A DNA stretch of 64,000 bases from assembly GCF_007995055.1 (NCBI RefSeq), contig NZ_VOQQ01000001.1, positions 682,001 through 746,000 of the forward strand, written 5' to 3'. The notes beneath the pieces were generated by a model. It searched no databases. It saw nothing but the letters and a program-made list of their open reading frames with translations, and was not told the DNA's origin. How positions within the stretch are numbered: position 1 is the stretch's first letter; each line of letters starts with the position of its first letter. The position numbers and the translations under genes are program-made. This DNA is from Sphingosinicella ginsenosidimutans. Lineage in GTDB: Bacteria; Pseudomonadota; Alphaproteobacteria; Sphingomonadales; Sphingomonadaceae. This document shows, one piece after another, positions 61,252 to 64,000 of the stretch.

Positions 61252-62040
61252 ATGGCAGAGTTCACGCTTCCGAAGAACAGCAAGATCAACGGCAAGGGCC
61301 GCGTCCACAGGGCGCCGGAGGGCGCGAAGCGCACGCGTACCTTCAAGGTCTACCGCTACGATCCGGACAGCGGTGAAAATCCGCGCTACGACCGCTATGA
61401 GGTCGATCTCGACAGCTGCGGGCCGATGGTCCTCGACGCGCTGATCAAGATCAAGAGCGAGCAGGATTCGACGCTGACCTTCCGCCGCTCCTGCCGCGAG
61501 GGGATCTGCGGATCCTGCGCGATGAATCTCGACGGCAAGAACGGCCTCGCCTGCACCACCGCGATCGAGGACATCAAGGGCGGCGAAATCCGTATCACGC
61601 CGCTGCCGCATATGGACGTCATCAAGGATCTCGTCCCCGATTTCACCCATTTCTACGCGCAATATGCCTCGATCCAGCCCTGGCTCCAGACGGTGACGCC
61701 GGCGCCGGCGGGCAAGGAAAGACTGCAGAGCCCCGAGGACCGGGCGAAGCTCGATGGCCTCTATGAGTGCATCCTGTGCGCCTGCTGCTCCACCTCCTGC
61801 CCAAGCTATTGGTGGAATGCGGACAAGTTCCTCGGGCCCGCGATCCTGCTTCAGGCCTATCGCTGGCTCGCCGACAGCCGCGACGAGAAGACCGGCGAGC
61901 GGCTCGACGATCTTGAGGACCCGTTCCGGCTCTATCGCTGCCACACGATCATGAACTGCGCGAACGTCTGCCCGAAGGGCCTGAACCCCGCCAAGGCGAT
62001 CGCCGAAACCAAGAAGATGCTCGCCGAACGCGCCGTCTGA
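61252..62040 (+). CDS. sdhB: Succinate dehydrogenase iron-sulfur subunit
   Basis: A 262-aa subunit with the [2Fe-2S] site (CREGICGSC...C) and two cysteine clusters for [4Fe-4S] and [3Fe-4S] centres ([24 protein letters not shown]). ATG 61252 matches the family start. Lies apart from sdhA, separated by four genes. Confidence 0.97.
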   Translation: MAEFTLPKNSKINGKGRVHRAPEGAKRTRTFKVYRYDPDSGENPRYDRYEVDLDSCGPMVLDALIKIKSEQDSTLTFRRSCREGICGSCAMNLDGKNGLACTTAIEDIKGGEIRITPLPHMDVIKDLVPDFTHFYAQYASIQPWLQTVTPAPAGKERLQSPEDRAKLDGLYECILCACCSTSCPSYWWNADKFLGPAILLQAYRWLADSRDEKTGERLDDLEDPFRLYRCHTIMNCANVCPKGLNPAKAIAETKKMLAERAV

Positions 62041-62043
62041 CCT

Positions 62044-62067
62044 GCCCGCTCCCTTGAACGGGCCTTT
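62044..62067 (+). terminator. Possible terminator after sdhB
   Basis: GCCCG/CGGGC arms (62044-62048, 62059-62063) with a short T run after. Confidence 0.4.
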
Positions 62068-62083
62068 GCGTTAGGGATGCCGG

Positions 62084-63217
62084 ATGGCGGAGAGGGGCGG
62101 CAGCACGGAACTCGAGCAGCGCTACCAGGCCCTCGTCGACGCCGGCGAGCTTCGGCCCGATCCCGATCAGGCCCGCGCCGTCGCGGTGCTGGCGACGCTG
62201 GCGGAGAAGCTTGAGCAGCAGCCGCGTCGCGGCAGCCTGATCTGGCGGCTGGCGGGGCGGTTCGAGCGGCCGCCGGGCGGCGTCTACATGTGGGGTGGGG
62301 TCGGGCGCGGCAAATCCATGCTGATGGACCTCGCCTACGAGACGATCCATTACGCGCCCAAGCGCCGCGTCCATTTCAGCGAGTTCATGCTGGAGGTCCA
62401 CGACCGGCTTCGCGCGATCCGCGGCCGGCATGAGGGCGATCCGATCCCGCCGCTCGCCAGGGACATCGCGGCCGAGGCGAAACTGCTCTGCTTCGACGAG
62501 ATGATCGTCAACAACAGCGCCGACGCGATGATCCTCTCGCGCCTGTTCACGCACCTCCTCGATGCGAGCGTCACCGTCGTCACGACATCGAACCGGCCGC
62601 CGACCGATCTCTACAAGGACGGGCTCAATCGCGAGCTCTTCCTCCCCTTCATCGCGCTGATCGAGCGCGCGCTGGACGTGGTGCCGTTGAATGGCCCGAC
62701 CGACTATCGGCTCGACCGGCTCGGCGGCATCCCCACCTGGTACGTGCCGAACGGGCCGGTGGCGACGAAGGCGCTTTCCGACGCCTTCTTTCGCCTCACC
62801 GACTATCCGGTCGAGGATCGCGCAAGGGTGCCGAGCGAGGAGCTGGCGGTGCCCGGCGGGCGCACGCTCCACGTCCCCAAGAGCCTGAAGGGCGTCGCCG
62901 TCTTCTCGTTCAGGCGGCTATGCGGCGAGGCGCGCGGATCGGCGGATTATCTGGCGGTCGCGCGCCATTTCCACACGGTCATCATCGTCGGCATCCCGAA
63001 GCTCGGGCCGGAAAACCGCAACGAGGCGGCGCGCTTCGTGAGCCTGATCGACGCGCTTTACGAGCATAAGGTGAAGCTGCTCGCCGCCGCCGATGCCGCG
63101 CCGGAGCAGCTCTACACGGCCGGCGACGGCGCCTTCGAGTTCGAACGCACCGCCTCGCGCCTGATGGAGATGCAGAGCGAGGCCTATCTCGCCGCCGGCC
63201 ACGGCGCGGAGGCCTGA
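62084..63217 (+). CDS. zapE: AFG1-family ATPase ZapE
   Basis: A 377-aa cytoplasmic P-loop ATPase. WGGVGRGKSMLMD (Walker A) and LLCFDEMIVNN (Walker B) are intact, with YLGIPTWYVPN-like and IIVGIPKLGPENRNEAARFV motifs. In E. coli ZapE acts on FtsZ rings under stress. Its location after sdhB recalls gene orders in other alphaproteobacteria. Confidence 0.92.
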   Translation: MAERGGSTELEQRYQALVDAGELRPDPDQARAVAVLATLAEKLEQQPRRGSLIWRLAGRFERPPGGVYMWGGVGRGKSMLMDLAYETIHYAPKRRVHFSEFMLEVHDRLRAIRGRHEGDPIPPLARDIAAEAKLLCFDEMIVNNSADAMILSRLFTHLLDASVTVVTTSNRPPTDLYKDGLNRELFLPFIALIERALDVVPLNGPTDYRLDRLGGIPTWYVPNGPVATKALSDAFFRLTDYPVEDRARVPSEELAVPGGRTLHVPKSLKGVAVFSFRRLCGEARGSADYLAVARHFHTVIIVGIPKLGPENRNEAARFVSLIDALYEHKVKLLAAADAAPEQLYTAGDGAFEFERTASRLMEMQSEAYLAAGHGAEA

Positions 63218-64000
63218 TCAGCCCCGGCGGGCGCGAAGGATCGCCTCGACCTCGGCATGGTCGCTGACCTTGTCGACGTCGATCCCGGCCTCTGCATCGG
63301 GAAGCTCGACGAGCCGCACCGTCACGCCGATCCGGCGGCCGACCCGGTCGAGCGCCTGCTGGAGAGGGATGGTGCGGGTCGCGACGCGCAGCGCGAGACC
63401 CAGCCCGAAATGGCGCAGGAGCTTCAGCGGATGCTTCCGGTCCGCCTCGATCCGCCGGTAGAGATCGAGCGCCGCCAGCGACCGCTCCCCGGTGAGCGCG
63501 AACAGGTTGGCGCCGGTATAGGCCGCGCCCTTGAACTCCTGCCACGTCCGCCGGTTCTCGGGATAGGCGGCCAGCATCACCCTCCGCTCGACCGCGCCGA
63601 AGGCGACGTCGGCGCCGGCGCTGCCGCGCAGGAAGGCTTCGACCATCGGGACGGTGAGCAGCGGATGATCCGCGGTCGTCACAAGGATCGGGAAGGGCGC
63701 GGCGTCACTGCCTGCGACGGCATCGATCGCGTCGGCGAGCCCGCCCGCGCTCGCATGGGCCGAAACGCGCGGATCGGCGGCCATCCAGGCGAGCTCGCCG
63801 GCCATCAGCCGGTCCGGCTGCTGCGCCAGGATCAGCACGCGATCGGCGGACGGGCAATCGAGGAGGGTGCGAACGACCCGCCCGATCATCGGGACGCCAA
63901 GGACCGGCAGCAGCGCCTTGGCCGGCACGCCGAAATGCGCCGCCAGCGGATCGCCGCCCGGCCGCTCGCCGGCCATGACGATCGCCGTCCATGATTGAGT
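63218..64000 (-). CDS. MobA-like nucleotidyltransferase, 5' end outside window
   Basis: At least 261 residues of an NTP-transferase-fold protein (AIVMAGERPGGDP near the N-terminus, TTADHPLLTVPMVEAFL, DVDKVSDHAEVEAIL). The reading frame stays open to the window edge (WTAIVMAGE), so the true start is probably beyond 64000. It resembles MobA/IspD-type transferases; nucleotide and acceptor are unknown. Confidence 0.8.
   Translation of the reverse strand, partial: TQSWTAIVMAGERPGGDPLAAHFGVPAKALLPVLGVPMIGRVVRTLLDCPSADRVLILAQQPDRLMAGELAWMAADPRVSAHASAGGLADAIDAVAGSDAAPFPILVTTADHPLLTVPMVEAFLRGSAGADVAFGAVERRVMLAAYPENRRTWQEFKGAAYTGANLFALTGERSLAALDLYRRIEADRKHPLKLLRHFGLGLALRVATRTIPLQQALDRVGRRIGVTVRLVELPDAEAGIDVDKVSDHAEVEAILRARRG

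Overview
The window is about 64 kb of high-GC, densely coded bacterial chromosome. The gene content points to an alphaproteobacterium, most likely a sphingomonad (Sphingomonadales). The main reasons are a CtrA cell-cycle regulator with a CtrA-type box and a GANTC site in its promoter, a split methionine synthase, an Asp/Glu leucyl-transferase, an XylS-like GH31 enzyme beside a LacI regulator, and the style of the ribosomal proteins. The taxonomic call is inference, because the window carries no rRNA or tRNA gene.

Layout. Positions 1-2123 hold the 3' part of a frameshifted GH31 glycosidase and a convergent LacI regulator. Positions 2243-20202 are one long minus-strand block in the order rpsL-rpsG-fusA-tuf, the S10 cluster, the spc cluster, secY-adk, then gdhA. 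The rpsM-rpsK-rpoA-rplQ genes do not follow adk. Positions 20433-22901 hold an ArsR/SRPBCC pair with two operator-like repeats, a CDF metal transporter and a small secreted protein with two Tudor-like repeats. Positions 22958-26450 carry PDH E2, a small membrane protein and E3. Positions 26607-29470 carry UspA, an RcnB-like protein, and an overlapping RluA-like/ArfB/fRMsr set. ctrA follows at 29623. Positions 30382-34914 hold a MAPEG protein and an Anbu (bacterial proteasome-like) operon: permuted ATP-grasp, alpha-E, transglutaminase-like and Anbu peptidase. It faces the N-degron enzyme gene bpt. Next come threonine ammonia-lyase, an exported amidohydrolase and a DsbD/ScsB-type reductase. Positions 41161-46674 are a methionine regulon (ArsR-methyltransferase fusion, metF, metH in two pieces) behind a perfect 24-bp palindrome. 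Two small lipoproteins and groES-groL with a perfect CIRCE element follow. Positions 49719-52680 hold a two-partner-secretion-type outer-membrane transporter beside a collagen-like lipoprotein. The rest is sppA, a GNAT acetyltransferase, a TRIC/UPF0126 channel, sdhA, four unrelated genes, sdhB, zapE and a nucleotidyltransferase cut by the window end.

No gene-free stretch exceeds 300 bp, and no IS element, prophage, CRISPR array or tRNA was seen. The most interesting parts are the Anbu operon with its bpt neighbour, the collagen-like/TpsB pair, the Tudor-like exported protein, the well-defined operators (methionine regulon, ArsR, CtrA, CIRCE) and the structured spacers inside the ribosomal cluster. 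Gene starts were chosen from the homologous N-terminus plus a visible ribosome-binding site. Family assignments come from recognised motifs, not from a database search.
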